Shown here: piece after piece, positions 7,379 to 16,445 of the stretch
Layout of the letters: each line of letters opens with the position of its first letter
Position numbering within the stretch: the stretch's first letter is position 1
DNA from: Chloroflexota bacterium
GTDB lineage: Bacteria > Chloroflexota > Dehalococcoidia > Lucifugimonadales > Lucifugimonadaceae
DNA: 33,062 nucleotides
Assembly: GCA_022574675.1 (NCBI GenBank)
Contig: JACZRO010000013.1
Coordinates: 1-33,062 of the forward strand
Direction: 5' to 3'
Notes under the pieces: generated by a model
Seen by the model: the letters and a program-made list of their open reading frames with translations, nothing else
Told to the model about the DNA's origin: nothing
Database searches by the model: none
Made by a program: the position numbers and the translations under genes

Positions 7379-8296
7379 ATGACTGATCACCCTCTGCCGA
7401 CACGTGAAGACGTCGACTCGTACCTGAGGGATCGCCGCAACTGGGGCCGATGGGGCGATAAGGGTGCAGCCGGAGCGATGAACCTGATCGACGACGCCAA
7501 GCGACTCGAAGCCGTTTCGCTCGTCAAAAAGGGCCGTACCGTATCGCTAAGCCGGCCTTTCCCGGTCACCCCTTCCGCAGAGAACCCGCGACCCGCTGTC
7601 CAGTTCCTGGCAAAGAACGACCGTCCGCCGGGCGGTGGGTCGGCGACCGACTATTACGGCATCGCCTATCACGGCACGGCGACGACCCACATCGACGCCC
7701 TGTGTCACGTCTGGGACGAGAACGGCGGATGGGACGGCAAAGACCCGGACGAAAACATCCTGTTTAGCGGCGTCCAGTACGGCACGATCGACGAGTGGTC
7801 GGACGGCATCCTGACGCGCGGCGTGCTGCTGGACGTGCCGAAGCACCGGGGCGGGGCGCACGTGACGCTGGATACGCCGGTACACGGCTGGGAGCTGGAG
7901 GAGATCGCCGCAGAGCAGGGCGTCAAGATTCGACCCGGCGACGCGCTGTGCGTCTACAGCGGCCGGGAGAAGTTCGCAGCCACCAACGGCGGTGTCTGGA
8001 CGCGCGGGGCGGAACGTCCCGGCCTCCATGCCTCCTGCCTGCCCTTCGTGCGGGACAACGACGTATCGCTGATCGTGTGGGACATGATGGATGCGGCCCC
8101 GAACGAATACGACATCCCGTGGACGATGCACGGAGCGATCTTCGCCTACGGCGTGTCGCTGGTGGACAACTCGCTGCTCGAGCCGCTGGCGGACGTGTGC
8201 GCAGAGGAAAACCGATACGAGTTCATGCTCACCATCAACCCGCTAAACGTGATCGGCGGTACAGGCTCTCCGGCAAACCCGATCGCGGTGTTCTAG
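7379..8296 (+). CDS. Cyclase-family hydrolase (kynurenine formamidase-like)
   Basis: A 305-residue metal-dependent hydrolase of the 'putative cyclase' family (Pfam PF04199), which includes kynurenine formamidases and isatin hydrolases; the substrate is not determined by sequence. The signature is complete: H98-G-T-A-T-T-H104-I-D106-A-L-C-H110, the HxGTHxDxxxH-type metal site, and a later CLPFVRDNDVSLIVWD segment. The ATG at 7379 is chosen because AGGAG (7366-7370) lies 8 nt upstream; the frame is open further upstream to 6896 but that part overlaps the antisense lipoprotein gene. It is the only plus-strand gene in the first 21 kb. Its stop overlaps the end of the convergent membrane-protein gene by 4 bp. 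Confidence 0.92.
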   Translation: MTDHPLPTREDVDSYLRDRRNWGRWGDKGAAGAMNLIDDAKRLEAVSLVKKGRTVSLSRPFPVTPSAENPRPAVQFLAKNDRPPGGGSATDYYGIAYHGTATTHIDALCHVWDENGGWDGKDPDENILFSGVQYGTIDEWSDGILTRGVLLDVPKHRGGAHVTLDTPVHGWELEEIAAEQGVKIRPGDALCVYSGREKFAATNGGVWTRGAERPGLHASCLPFVRDNDVSLIVWDMMDAAPNEYDIPWTMHGAIFAYGVSLVDNSLLEPLADVCAEENRYEFMLTINPLNVIGGTGSPANPIAVF

Positions 8297-9345
8297 GGCG
8301 TAGGCGGCGTTCGCGTGGCCGGGGGCGACCCCTCGTCGGTGGGCGGCCCGTCTTCGGGCCGCGTGTCGTCTACCTCACCGTGTGGTTCGCCCGCGACTTC
8401 GTCTTCGGACCGCCCGGGTGTTGGAGAGTCGCCGGGCGGCAGGTTCTCGTGCTCGGGCGCGACGGGCGACTTGAAGAACGTGATCACGCTTGCCCATACG
8501 ACTGAGAACCCGAATGAAACGCCGCCGCCGGAGATGGCCCCCTGGACCAGGACGGCTGACTCAAGTCGCACCTGACCCGCCTGTTGGAGAAGCGTCGTGG
8601 TGACAATGCCCGCGATGATGCCGAGCATTGTGGCGATCAGCGTCCGCTTCCACGCTAGGACCGGTACCCAACGTCGCCACCCACTCGGTCGGCGACGCTG
8701 CACAGCAATTCGTACGCGGATGTTGGCGCCGGCGCCCTGCGCGCCCCACGCGCCGACGGCAACCACCGCAATACCGGACGCCACGGCCGCGGCCGCCGCC
8801 ACCGGCCCGGCCAGCCCGCCAAAACCGTCCAACCGGACGATGAACGGCACCGTGCAGAGGGCGCTTACGCCGTCGAACAGCGTCACCTCCACGTTGAACG
8901 CGCCGCGCACCCATCCGCTGAAATCTGTTACGTCGATGTCGAACTCCTCCGCGCTGCCGGGCACGAGGCCGGACCATGTCTCGACGCGAGAGAGGCGCGT
9001 GCCAAACGGCAAAAGCAGTCCCAGTTCGACTTTGCCCGACTCCGGGATGTTCACCACGCGGACGTGAAGCTGATCGTCGGGCCCGAGCCTGAGCGTATCG
9101 CCGGCGCTGTCCGGGAGCACAAACGGGAACAGCTCGCCGTGGTCGATCACGACCATCATCCCGCCGCAATTGACCGGGACCTGGGCATGCGCCGGGGACG
9201 CCGTCGCGACGAGCGCGGACAAGATCATGATTGCCCCGGCAACGGCGATCAGCCACGACGCCCTCAGATCCGGCGCGCCAGGACGAGCGGTGGAACTCAC
9301 TTCGACGGGCTCAGCAACGGGATCACCCACCGAGCCCGCGCTCAC
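8293..9345 (-). CDS. Membrane protein with extracytoplasmic domain, unknown function
   Basis: A 350-residue protein. Residues ~31-50 are a signal peptide or membrane segment ending in an AHA-type cleavage site near 54. A beta-rich extracytoplasmic part follows (about 55-175), with two cysteines (NCGG, ALCTV) and strands such as LHVRVVNIPESGKVELGLL. Then come an Ala/Gly-rich hydrophobic segment (~177-205), a basic loop (VQRRRPSGWRRW) and two further membrane segments (~243-262 and ~280-300). The tail is Pro/Glu/Asp-rich and disordered. No known family was recognised. The start lies 23 bp inside the M20 peptidase gene, suggesting co-transcription. Its end overlaps the convergent hydrolase gene by 4 bp, leaving no terminator between them. 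Confidence 0.75.
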   Translation of the reverse strand: MSAGSVGDPVAEPVEVSSTARPGAPDLRASWLIAVAGAIMILSALVATASPAHAQVPVNCGGMMVVIDHGELFPFVLPDSAGDTLRLGPDDQLHVRVVNIPESGKVELGLLLPFGTRLSRVETWSGLVPGSAEEFDIDVTDFSGWVRGAFNVEVTLFDGVSALCTVPFIVRLDGFGGLAGPVAAAAAVASGIAVVAVGAWGAQGAGANIRVRIAVQRRRPSGWRRWVPVLAWKRTLIATMLGIIAGIVTTTLLQQAGQVRLESAVLVQGAISGGGVSFGFSVVWASVITFFKSPVAPEHENLPPGDSPTPGRSEDEVAGEPHGEVDDTRPEDGPPTDEGSPPATRTPPTP

Positions 9346-10690
9346 CGAAGCGCTGCATGATCAGGGCCGCATGTTTCGCCCCGAACAGGAAATCCTCCTC
9401 GGTGATGTTCTCGTTCGGGGCGTGGATCTTGTGCGACGGGTGGTCCACCCCGGACGTTGCGATCGGCATCCCCAGCATCACGGCGAACTCGTACATCGGC
9501 CCGGTCCCGGGCATGGTCGGGGCGATCACGGGTTTTCGACCGTAGATCTCTTCCGCCGTCTCGGCGACCAGGCGCGTCCAGGGCGAATCGATCGGCGTGC
9601 GCGCCGGGTTGACGCCCGCCAGGTACTCCAGTTCGACGTCCTCGAAGCCCTGCCTGTCCAGGTGGCTGCGGAGCTTCTTGAAAATGTCTTCCGGGCGCAT
9701 GTCCGGCACCAGACGGAAGTCCATCTTTGCCGTCGCCTCCGCCGGCAGCACCGTCTTCATGCCGGGTCCGTTGTAGCCACTTTCGAAGCCGTTGATGTTG
9801 GCCGTCGGCTCGAACAGCAACTTCCGGCGCAGGTCTTCGCCGCCAAGTCCCCCGACAAACGAGTCGACCCCGAAGGTTTCTTTCCATTCGAGCGCCTCAT
9901 CCGGAAGGGCTGCGAGGGCCGCATTCTCGGCGTCGGTCGCCGGCCTGATGTCGTCGTAAAAACCCGGGACCAGGCAGCGGTCGTCTGACGGGTCCTTGAT
10001 CGCGTTCAGAGCCTGGAGCAGTCGCCACGACGCGCTCGGCAGGATGGGGGCGTAGGAGGAGTGGGCGTCGCCGTGCAGAAGCTTCACCGACAGCCCGACG
10101 GTCAGGATGCCTTTCAGTCCCAGGTAGATGAAGGGGTCGTTCGATAGATTGCGGCCGCCGCCCTCCCAGATGCAGGCGTCCGCCTTGAACTCCTCGCCCC
10201 GCGCTTCGATCAGCCCGCGCAGGTTGCGGCTTCCGATCTCCTCCTCGCCCTCGACGAAGAATTTCAGGTTGCACGGGAGTCCGCCGCGCACTTCGTTGAA
10301 GGCGCGAATGGCGGCAAGGCGGGCGACGATGTTGCCCTTGTCATCCGACACGCCGCGGCCGTAGATACGGCCGTCACGGTGAGACGGCTCGAACGGCGGC
10401 GAGTCCCAAAGCTCCAGCGGCTCCGGCGGCTGAACGTCGTAGTGGGTGTAGAAGAGCAGGGTGTGCTCGCCCGCGCCCTTTAACGACCCGAACACCGAGG
10501 GGTGGCCGTCGTTGGGGACCGGAACGATCTCGGCATTTAACCCTGCCGATTCAAGCGCGTCCTTGACCAGCCCCGGCGCCTTATCAAATCCCATGTCCTG
10601 AGCCGAGACGCTGGGCTGCCGGACGAGATCGGCCAGCAACTCCATCGACTCGTTCAGGTGCGCCTCGATGTGGTCGTAAATGTCCTGCAT
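9323..10690 (-). CDS. M20-family metallopeptidase (dipeptidase-like)
   Basis: A 455-residue cytosolic dizinc peptidase/deacylase of family M20, probably hydrolysing dipeptides or N-acyl amino acids. Metal and catalytic residues are visible in order: H83-x-D85 in HYDVQPPEP, D116 in GRGVSDDKGN, the EGEEEIGS motif (general base near E150, metal ligand E151), CIWEGGG and a final metal His in VDHPSHKIHAPNEN. The inserted dimerisation domain lies between about 195 and 310. Full length for the family. The ATG at 10690 has only a weak, distant GGGGAG upstream. The next gene on the strand, a membrane protein, starts within its last codons. Confidence 0.93.
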   Translation of the reverse strand: MQDIYDHIEAHLNESMELLADLVRQPSVSAQDMGFDKAPGLVKDALESAGLNAEIVPVPNDGHPSVFGSLKGAGEHTLLFYTHYDVQPPEPLELWDSPPFEPSHRDGRIYGRGVSDDKGNIVARLAAIRAFNEVRGGLPCNLKFFVEGEEEIGSRNLRGLIEARGEEFKADACIWEGGGRNLSNDPFIYLGLKGILTVGLSVKLLHGDAHSSYAPILPSASWRLLQALNAIKDPSDDRCLVPGFYDDIRPATDAENAALAALPDEALEWKETFGVDSFVGGLGGEDLRRKLLFEPTANINGFESGYNGPGMKTVLPAEATAKMDFRLVPDMRPEDIFKKLRSHLDRQGFEDVELEYLAGVNPARTPIDSPWTRLVAETAEEIYGRKPVIAPTMPGTGPMYEFAVMLGMPIATSGVDHPSHKIHAPNENITEEDFLFGAKHAALIMQRFGERGLGG

Positions 10691-10793
10691 AGCTGCGTGT
10701 GTTCTCCCCGATTGTCCGCGCCTACGCCCTCATCTTTCTGAGAACGCACCGCCTCGCAGAGAGTGTTCGGTCACCAACAATATTCGCGTTCCG

Positions 10794-11137
10794 TCACCGG
10801 ATTTTCGTGTACTGGATGAACGAACCGCTGTTGATCGTGGCCGTGGTGGCAGGGTTGGTCACAGTCTGGGCCCACTCAAGCGAAATCGTCGTACCCGCCG
10901 GTCCGGTCGTGAACGTGCCGAACGTGAGGATCGTGCGCGCTCCGCTGCCGGAGGTAAAGATGTCTCCAAACGGCTTCGGGTCCGGGTTCAAGTTGCCCGT
11001 CAGGTTGAAGCCTCCGGTGACCGCCGTAGTCGAGGCGAAACCCCACAGAAATGCAGAGTCTCCCGGGTGATGAGCGTCACTGCGCCCGCGGTACCTCCCG
11101 CCGCCCCGGTGTCCTCCCGGCGAACCTGCCAGATCAC
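10794..11137 (-). pseudogene. Frameshifted fragment, possibly a phage structural protein C-terminus
   Basis: Two frames look coding one after the other. From about 11137 a frame with strong G/C at third positions reads VIWQVRREDTGAAGGTAG..., and near 11060-11066 (a CCCGGG run) coding character moves to the frame that ends at 10794 with DSAFLWGFASTT...GSFIQYTKIR. The second part is Gly/Thr/Ser-rich with short repeated beta-strand-like pieces, and its ending resembles C-termini of phage tail or fibre proteins. A TGA precedes the first frame, so the 5' part is lost. The single shift could also be a sequencing error. Phage origin is an inference from style and from the phage genes to the left. 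Confidence 0.4.
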
Positions 11138-11259
11138 GGATCACGACACGCGATGAGAAATCCGGCGCGACACACCGGCCAGCCCCTGTCTGGCGATGTT
11201 GCGTCAGGCGCCAACCGAGCCAGGGAACCCGGCCCGTACGCCGATGACGGTGCCGAGTA

Positions 11260-11892
11260 TTACTTGTTCGGCTGAGGCGTAATCCGGAGATACGGCCGCA
11301 CGGCCTTGTAACCCTTCGGGAACATCGCGTCGGCGTCTTCGTCTGAGATAGCCGGCAGTATCACCACGTCGTCGCCGTCTTTCCAGTCGACCGGCGTGGC
11401 GACTTTATGACTGTCCGTCAACTGCAGCGAGTCGAGCACCCTGAGGATCTCTTCAAAGCTGCGCCCGGTCGACGGCGGGTAGGTAAGCGTCAGTCGCACC
11501 TTCTTGGCCGGATCGATGATGAACACCGACCGTACCGTGGCGGTCGCGGCCTCGCCCTGGACCATGTCGTACAGCTCAGATACTTTCCGGTCGCTGTCGG
11601 CGATCAAAGGGAAGTTGATGGCCGTGCCCTGCGTCTGCTTGATATCGTCGAGCCACTCTTTGTGCGAGTCCAGGGGATCCACACTCAGGCCGAGCACTTT
11701 GGTGTTGCGTTTGTCGAATTCCGGCTTCAGCTTCGCCACCGTGCCCAGCTCGGTGGTGCAGACCGGAGTGAAGTCCGCCGGGTGCGAAAAAAGGATGCCC
11801 CAGCTATCACCGAGATAGTCGTGGAAGCTGATATCGCCCTCGGTCGACGCCTGCGTGAAGTCCGGCGCCTCGTCTCCCAATCGGATCGTCAT
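11260..11892 (-). CDS. 1-Cys peroxiredoxin (Prx6 family)
   Basis: A 210-residue thiol peroxidase that reduces hydrogen peroxide and organic hydroperoxides in the cytosol. The peroxidatic motif is HPADFTPVCTTE with C45 (Thr42 and Pro43 conserved), and the active-site Arg is R121 in TVRSVFIID. The long C-terminal extension (DSLQLTDSHKVATPVDWKDGDDVVILPAIS...) and absence of a resolving Cys are typical of the Prx6 subfamily. The ATG at 11892 has a strong ribosome site (GGGAGG, 8-nt spacer). The gene stands alone, 318 bp downstream of the first kinase gene. Confidence 0.95.
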   Translation of the reverse strand: MTIRLGDEAPDFTQASTEGDISFHDYLGDSWGILFSHPADFTPVCTTELGTVAKLKPEFDKRNTKVLGLSVDPLDSHKEWLDDIKQTQGTAINFPLIADSDRKVSELYDMVQGEAATATVRSVFIIDPAKKVRLTLTYPPSTGRSFEEILRVLDSLQLTDSHKVATPVDWKDGDDVVILPAISDEDADAMFPKGYKAVRPYLRITPQPNK

Positions 11893-12210
11893 TTCAAAAA
11901 CCTCCCAGATACTGCGTCACTCGACGCATCTCAAAGCGGCCGCGCCTACCAAAAGGCTGGAAACGCACCATTCCTGGTCGTGGCGACCCGGGCGCACAAC
12001 AATTCGCAGCGAGCGCCTAATGGTGGGTCATGCCTCCCGGAGCGAACCCGCTCCTGTGCATAGCGTGCCGAACCAGCCCGGCACCCAAACACACCCCCGT
12101 CGGCGCACGATACCACTGGCGAGGCCACAGCGGTAAAGTCAAGATGCAACTCGTGCCGGGACCGCTCTCCGAAAATTGTTGCAGGATCCGTACGGCGATG
12201 TGCAGATTCC
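11893..12210. other. Intergenic region with inverted repeats
   Basis: No gene is visible in these 318 bp. It contains the peroxiredoxin ribosome site, a small inverted repeat in its leader (GCGTC-actc-GACGC, 11914-11927), and two adjacent perfect 6-bp hairpins: GGAGCG-aacc-CGCTCC (12039-12054) and GTGCCG...CGGCAC (12065-12084). Neither hairpin is followed by a T-tract on either strand, so classical terminator function is doubtful. Confidence 0.5.
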
Positions 12211-15200
12211 TTACGCCCTCAGGAACTCCCGCCGTGCCAGGATGCGCTCCGTAAGCGGCCCCATACCAAGCTCCCGGGTGATCGCAAGCGCCTCGTCCTG
12301 CAGCTCGATGGCCTTCTCGCGCCATTCCCCCGCGGAGACACTCGAAAGATCGGCGTTGCGATCTAACAACAGTTCAGCGTAGTCAACACAGGTCCATGAG
12401 AGCTCGGGACCATACCCGGCGTTACGGCAGAACTCGATCCCGTCTTCGAAATGCGCGACAGCGTCGTCCGGCCGCTCCAGAGCTATCGCCAGGCGCCCGA
12501 GTAACCGATCCGCAGAAAATCCAACATATGCGGTTTTTTTGAATCGTTCGATTCCGTCATAGGCCCAATGCGCCAGGTCGCGGGGAAGGTCCGGATGCAC
12601 GACGAATGCCGTTGCTCCGCGTAGCTCCCTTTGCAAAATAAGATATCTGTCGTACCGCATCTTCTCCCGATCGAGAGCCTTTAAACGGACGATATGTTCA
12701 GTGATGAGCTTGTACGGCGGGGCCGATGACATGGATGCGATGGCGGCTGAATACATCACTCGCCCGGACGCAGTCGTCGTCGTCGAACCGAGACTCTCGT
12801 CCGCCATCTTCCCGACAGGATCAAAGCTGCTCTCATTTCCGGATTGAGCGGCCGCATATGCAATATTGATTTCGACCACAAATGACCTGGCCGCGCCGTC
12901 ATCGGGAGTGTTCTCAAGGCGTCGAAGTGCGTCCCAATCACCCAGCATAAGATTACGCAATTCACGAATACTGGCCGCGAATACCGGAGACACCCCGTAG
13001 CGGTCGGAGAGTGCAAACATGCCCTCGATATGAACGAGCGCTTCCTCCGGGTCGCCAATTGCCAGGTACGAAAATCCGGTGAAAAAGCGGGCGTGCCATT
13101 CCGATTGCAAATCTCCCCCGGATTCGGCCAGTTCCAGAACCCTCAGCCCCCTGCTGAGAGCTTCCGAATAATGACCAAGATAACTAGCGATCACCGCCTG
13201 CCCCGATCGAACCAACATTTCCGTTGAGGTATCGCCAGTGTGGTCCGCGATGCTTAATGCCCGCAGTGCCAACTCGTTCGATCGTTCTTCATCCCCATGC
13301 TCCAGCATCAACATGAGAAACAAACGCCCTAATATGCGGCCCGCTTCAACGCTATCCCCGGGGGCCAGCTCTAAGGCTTTTTCAAGTACCGGAACTGCAC
13401 CTGAAACAGTCACCGCCGGGTACACAGCGCGGGCGATGAGATTTACAGCTGAGTCGTAATCCTCAAGATTTACGAATGTCTCGAATGCACGCGCTACTGA
13501 CTCCCATGGGGCCTGGTACTCGGATGGTTGAATTGCCGTTGCCAGCCCGGACAATCCGACGCCGCGCTCAACGCGTGCCGCATCGATTTCAGGACTGTCT
13601 TGAGACAGGGTCCCGGCGGCTCGCGCGAAATGGGGCACGGCGGCCTGTGGCGCATTGGCTTCGAGAGCCTGTTCTCCTGCGATGAGGGAGTAGTGGAGGA
13701 GTTTTTCGGTCCCCAGGACCGCCTCCGCCTCGGAATAGTGATACGCCAGCTCCGCCGCGAAACTATCGACCGAGTCACCATAGATCCGTTCAAGCGCGTC
13801 CGCGATCCGTGCGTGAAGCCGCACGCGACGCGTGAGCGATAGTTCGCTCGTGAGCGTCTCTTGCATCAAGGCGTGCGTGAACTGGTAATGTCCGACAGCG
13901 TCGGACAGCTCTTCGATAATTCTCGAATCAAGCGCTTCGTCCAGCACGTCCAACAACTGGCCTTCTGACGTGTCTTCTACAAGTTCCTTCAGCGCATCCA
14001 GGCTAAAGTCCCGGCCAACAACAGCGGCCATGGTGAGCATTTCATTCGCTCGCTCAGAAAGACGATCCAGCCTGCGGCCGATCACTTCCCGAACGCCCTC
14101 GGGGATGCGGATGGACCAGACAGATTCACCCGATCCCCGGTCCTTCGATAGCTCTCCCGACTGGACGAGTTCCCGGACCACTTCCGTCACGAAGAGCGGA
14201 TTGCCTTCAGTGTGCCGGTGGACCGTGGCGGTGAGCCCCGCAGGCGGTTGTACCCCGGCTGCGATCTCGATAAACCGGGCGACATCCTGCTCGGAAAGTC
14301 CTCGAAGTAGAACTCGCTGATAGAGCCGCTCTCTGGCAAGGTCTCCCAACGTCACGGTCAGGGGATGGCGCCTGTTCAGCTCCATGTCTCGATACGTGCA
14401 CAGGATCATCACCCGGGATTGGCCCAACTCACGGGCAATAAACTCCAGAAACGCGAGAGATGGTCGGTCTGACCAGTGGAGGTCGTCAAGAACGATCACC
14501 ATCGGGCGGACGAGGGACGCAGTTTTCAGGAAGCTGGTGATCGAGTCGAACAGGCGAAATCGTGCACTGTCTGGATCGGCCAGTTCGGGCGGTGGTTGAA
14601 GGTCAGGCAGCCGCTCCTTCACATCGGTGACGACTTCGGCGATGACGGAGGCGGAAGCGCCCATCTGCCTGCGCAGTTCTTCCGGTTCGGTGTCCCTGAC
14701 GTAGCTACGTATTGCCTGCACCCACGGCCAGTACGGAGGCTGGCCGCCGGTCTCGTAGCAACGGCCCCACAGTACTTTTGCGCCCCTGAGTCCGGCGTAC
14801 GTCGCCAGCTCCTCACATGTGCGCGTCTTGCCGATGCCCGGTTCACCTGCCAGCGTAATGAGCCGGCCTCGCCCGCCAAGCACATCCTCAAGGGCCGCCT
14901 TCAGCTGATCCATCTCCGCCTGACGACCGACGAACACGCCGCCCGCCAGAGATTCCAGCGAGTTGGCCTCACGCTCGACCGTCTCGCCCCGGGCCGTCAG
15001 GTCGATGGCGTCGAGAGCGTTAAACACGTCTTGCGCCGACTCTGGCCTCTCCGAGGGGTCCTTGGACAGGAGACGCATGATTAGCGCCTCAAGAGGTCGT
15101 GGGCAGGTGCCGTTGTGCCATGTTGGAGCGACCGGGGGAGTGTTGATGTGCTGCCCGATGATGGCGATATCTTCATCGCCAAGGAAGGGCGGTCGTCCAG

Positions 15201-16098
15201 TCACCATCTCATAAAGCATCGCCCCAAGCGAATACAGGTCTGCCTTTGGCGTGATCTCGCCACCTGTGGCCTGCTCGGGCGGCATGTAGGAGACGGTGCC
15301 GACAATCATCCCTTCCATGGTCAGGCGTGAGCGGTCTGTCATCACGGCCAGCCCGAAGTCACCGATCTTTGCGACGCCGTCTGCCGTCAACCAGACGTTG
15401 CCGGGTTTGATGTCGCGGTGGATCACGCCCTGTGAATGCGCGAATTGAAGCCCCTCGCAGATGGCCTTGCCCATCTCGATTGTTTGCCCTAGCGAAAGAC
15501 GATTATCCTCAGCGTCCTCCAGTAGGCCCTCAACGTCACCGCCACCCATGAGTTCGGTGACCATGAACGGAGCATCGTCCTCTGTCCCGAGGTCGAACAC
15601 GGTAACGATGTTCGGGTGCGTGCCGAGCCGACCCATCGCCTGGGCCTCCCGGGTGATGCGTTCCTTTGAGGTATCGTCGAAGCCCTCGGTCTTTATGAGG
15701 GCGAAAGCGACATCCCGGTCGAGCAGGGTGTCGTGGGCCTGGTAGACGCGTTTCTTCCCGCCCTCGCCGAGGAACCTGCGGACCTGGTAACGACCCCCGG
15801 CGAAGGCGTCAGGGGCGTCCGGAGTGCTGAGTGCTTCGGTGGTTAATGGCTCAGCGGTGCTAGATGTCGTCGCAGTTGCAGTCCCGGATATAGATGCTGC
15901 CACTGATTCCGACTCACTCAGACTGGCTTCCGCCATACTCCGGAACGTCAAGGCATCCTCATTGCCCGGATCGGCGTCAAGGATTCCGGCAGTCAGTTCC
16001 TGTACGTGTGACCATTCCGTCGCCTTGACCGCTTCCTCAGTTTGGTCGAGAAGATCGTCTATCCGCCGCTGCACACGTTCGCTTGGCATAAGCGGCAT
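12211..16098 (-). CDS. Ser/Thr protein kinase - AAA ATPase - TPR signalling protein (copy 1)
   Basis: A 1295-residue cytosolic signalling ATPase. Order: short TPR-like N-terminus (1-60), Ser/Thr-rich linker, Hanks-type kinase (about 104-367), P-loop ATPase of the AAA_16/STAND type (about 388-700) and a long alpha-helical TPR-like region to the C-terminus. Kinase residues: G-loop GEGGKKRV (111-118, the third glycine replaced by Lys), Lys136, H227-R-D229 (HRDIKPGN), D247-F-G and the PPE variant of APE. The ATPase has Walker A GEPGIGKT (418-425) and Walker B VIVLDDLHW (from 534). All active residues are present, so an active kinase with a nucleotide-switch module is likely. A start at Met4 (16089) is equally possible and aligns with copy 2. 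Highly similar to the gene at 17152-21171. Inputs and targets are unknown. Confidence 0.93.
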   Translation of the reverse strand: MPLMPSERVQRRIDDLLDQTEEAVKATEWSHVQELTAGILDADPGNEDALTFRSMAEASLSESESVAASISGTATATTSSTAEPLTTEALSTPDAPDAFAGGRYQVRRFLGEGGKKRVYQAHDTLLDRDVAFALIKTEGFDDTSKERITREAQAMGRLGTHPNIVTVFDLGTEDDAPFMVTELMGGGDVEGLLEDAEDNRLSLGQTIEMGKAICEGLQFAHSQGVIHRDIKPGNVWLTADGVAKIGDFGLAVMTDRSRLTMEGMIVGTVSYMPPEQATGGEITPKADLYSLGAMLYEMVTGRPPFLGDEDIAIIGQHINTPPVAPTWHNGTCPRPLEALIMRLLSKDPSERPESAQDVFNALDAIDLTARGETVEREANSLESLAGGVFVGRQAEMDQLKAALEDVLGGRGRLITLAGEPGIGKTRTCEELATYAGLRGAKVLWGRCYETGGQPPYWPWVQAIRSYVRDTEPEELRRQMGASASVIAEVVTDVKERLPDLQPPPELADPDSARFRLFDSITSFLKTASLVRPMVIVLDDLHWSDRPSLAFLEFIARELGQSRVMILCTYRDMELNRRHPLTVTLGDLARERLYQRVLLRGLSEQDVARFIEIAAGVQPPAGLTATVHRHTEGNPLFVTEVVRELVQSGELSKDRGSGESVWSIRIPEGVREVIGRRLDRLSERANEMLTMAAVVGRDFSLDALKELVEDTSEGQLLDVLDEALDSRIIEELSDAVGHYQFTHALMQETLTSELSLTRRVRLHARIADALERIYGDSVDSFAAELAYHYSEAEAVLGTEKLLHYSLIAGEQALEANAPQAAVPHFARAAGTLSQDSPEIDAARVERGVGLSGLATAIQPSEYQAPWESVARAFETFVNLEDYDSAVNLIARAVYPAVTVSGAVPVLEKALELAPGDSVEAGRILGRLFLMLMLEHGDEERSNELALRALSIADHTGDTSTEMLVRSGQAVIASYLGHYSEALSRGLRVLELAESGGDLQSEWHARFFTGFSYLAIGDPEEALVHIEGMFALSDRYGVSPVFAASIRELRNLMLGDWDALRRLENTPDDGAARSFVVEINIAYAAAQSGNESSFDPVGKMADESLGSTTTTASGRVMYSAAIASMSSAPPYKLITEHIVRLKALDREKMRYDRYLILQRELRGATAFVVHPDLPRDLAHWAYDGIERFKKTAYVGFSADRLLGRLAIALERPDDAVAHFEDGIEFCRNAGYGPELSWTCVDYAELLLDRNADLSSVSAGEWREKAIELQDEALAITRELGMGPLTERILARREFLRA

Positions 16099-16255
16099 GA
16101 TACTGCCCGATAGTCGTGGCGTAACAGCGGACCACTTGTTGCTACCGCACTTGCTACCACTACCCGGTACATGACGACACTGGCCGGTATCGGCCTACGA
16201 ACAAAACGACATTAGACGAGACCGGGCGTTACGTTTGAGCACGGGTGACGTACAA

Positions 16256-16300
16256 CTGAAAATCCGTGTGTCGGCGGTTCAAGTCCGCCCCTCGGCGCCA
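16256..16300 (+). other. tRNA-Phe(GAA) 3'-half fragment; candidate integration (att) site
   Basis: These 45 nt form a near-canonical tRNA 3' half: anticodon loop CTGAAAA with GAA at 16258-16260, 3' anticodon strand TCCGT, variable loop GTGTC, a perfect T-arm (GGCGG-TTCAAGT-CCGCC), acceptor 3' strand CCTCGGC, discriminator G and CCA. No matching 5' half exists upstream: no acceptor GCCGAGG and no ACGGA before the loop. The discriminator is G rather than the usual A of tRNA-Phe, consistent with loss of function. Integrases often recombine within the anticodon-loop-to-3'-end segment of a tRNA and leave such a fragment at one end. A GAGCACGG eight-mer upstream leaves decay of a complete tRNA gene as an alternative. 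Confidence 0.6.
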
Positions 16301-16317
16301 CAGGTTTGAACAACATG

Positions 16318-16352
16318 CGGCCCCGGCAGCATCCGCTCACCGGGGCCGTTTT
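16318..16352 (+). terminator. Rho-independent terminator after the tRNA fragment
   Basis: A perfect 9-bp stem (CGGCCCCGG / CCGGGGCCG) with a 13-nt loop is followed immediately by TTTT on the plus strand. It lies 18 bp downstream of the tRNA-Phe 3' half and fits the terminator of the original tRNA gene, suggesting that the sequence to the right of the fragment is the native flank. Confidence 0.75.
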
Positions 16353-16369
16353 GCGCCGCCGCTGGCGCT

Positions 16370-16430
16370 ACGCCTCTAAGCCCTCAATATCTCCCGCCGC
16401 GCCTGGAGCGCTCGGTTAGTGGCCCGCCGA
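16370..16430 (-). pseudogene. 3'-terminal remnant of a third kinase-ATPase-TPR gene
   Basis: The stretch matches the last ~17 codons of the kinase gene at 17152-21171, including a 24-nt exact block (16380-16403 against 17156-17179). In the kinase that block encodes the end of the protein (LTERILARREILRA). Here one base is deleted just upstream of it, so GAG CGC ATC CTG becomes out of frame, and a few substitutions are present. The stop TAG is at 16378-16376. Upstream sequence on this strand is the MerB-like gene instead of the kinase body, so only the stub of a former third copy or recombination by-product remains. Confidence 0.75.
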
Positions 16431-16445
16431 TGTGGTCATCTCACA

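Noticed and set aside
16201-16300. Complete tRNA gene, possibly with a small intron or even tRNA-Sec
   Set aside because: No acceptor or anticodon-stem 5' strand pairs with the 3' half, the anticodon is GAA not TCA, and no long variable arm is present; kept as a 3' fragment only.
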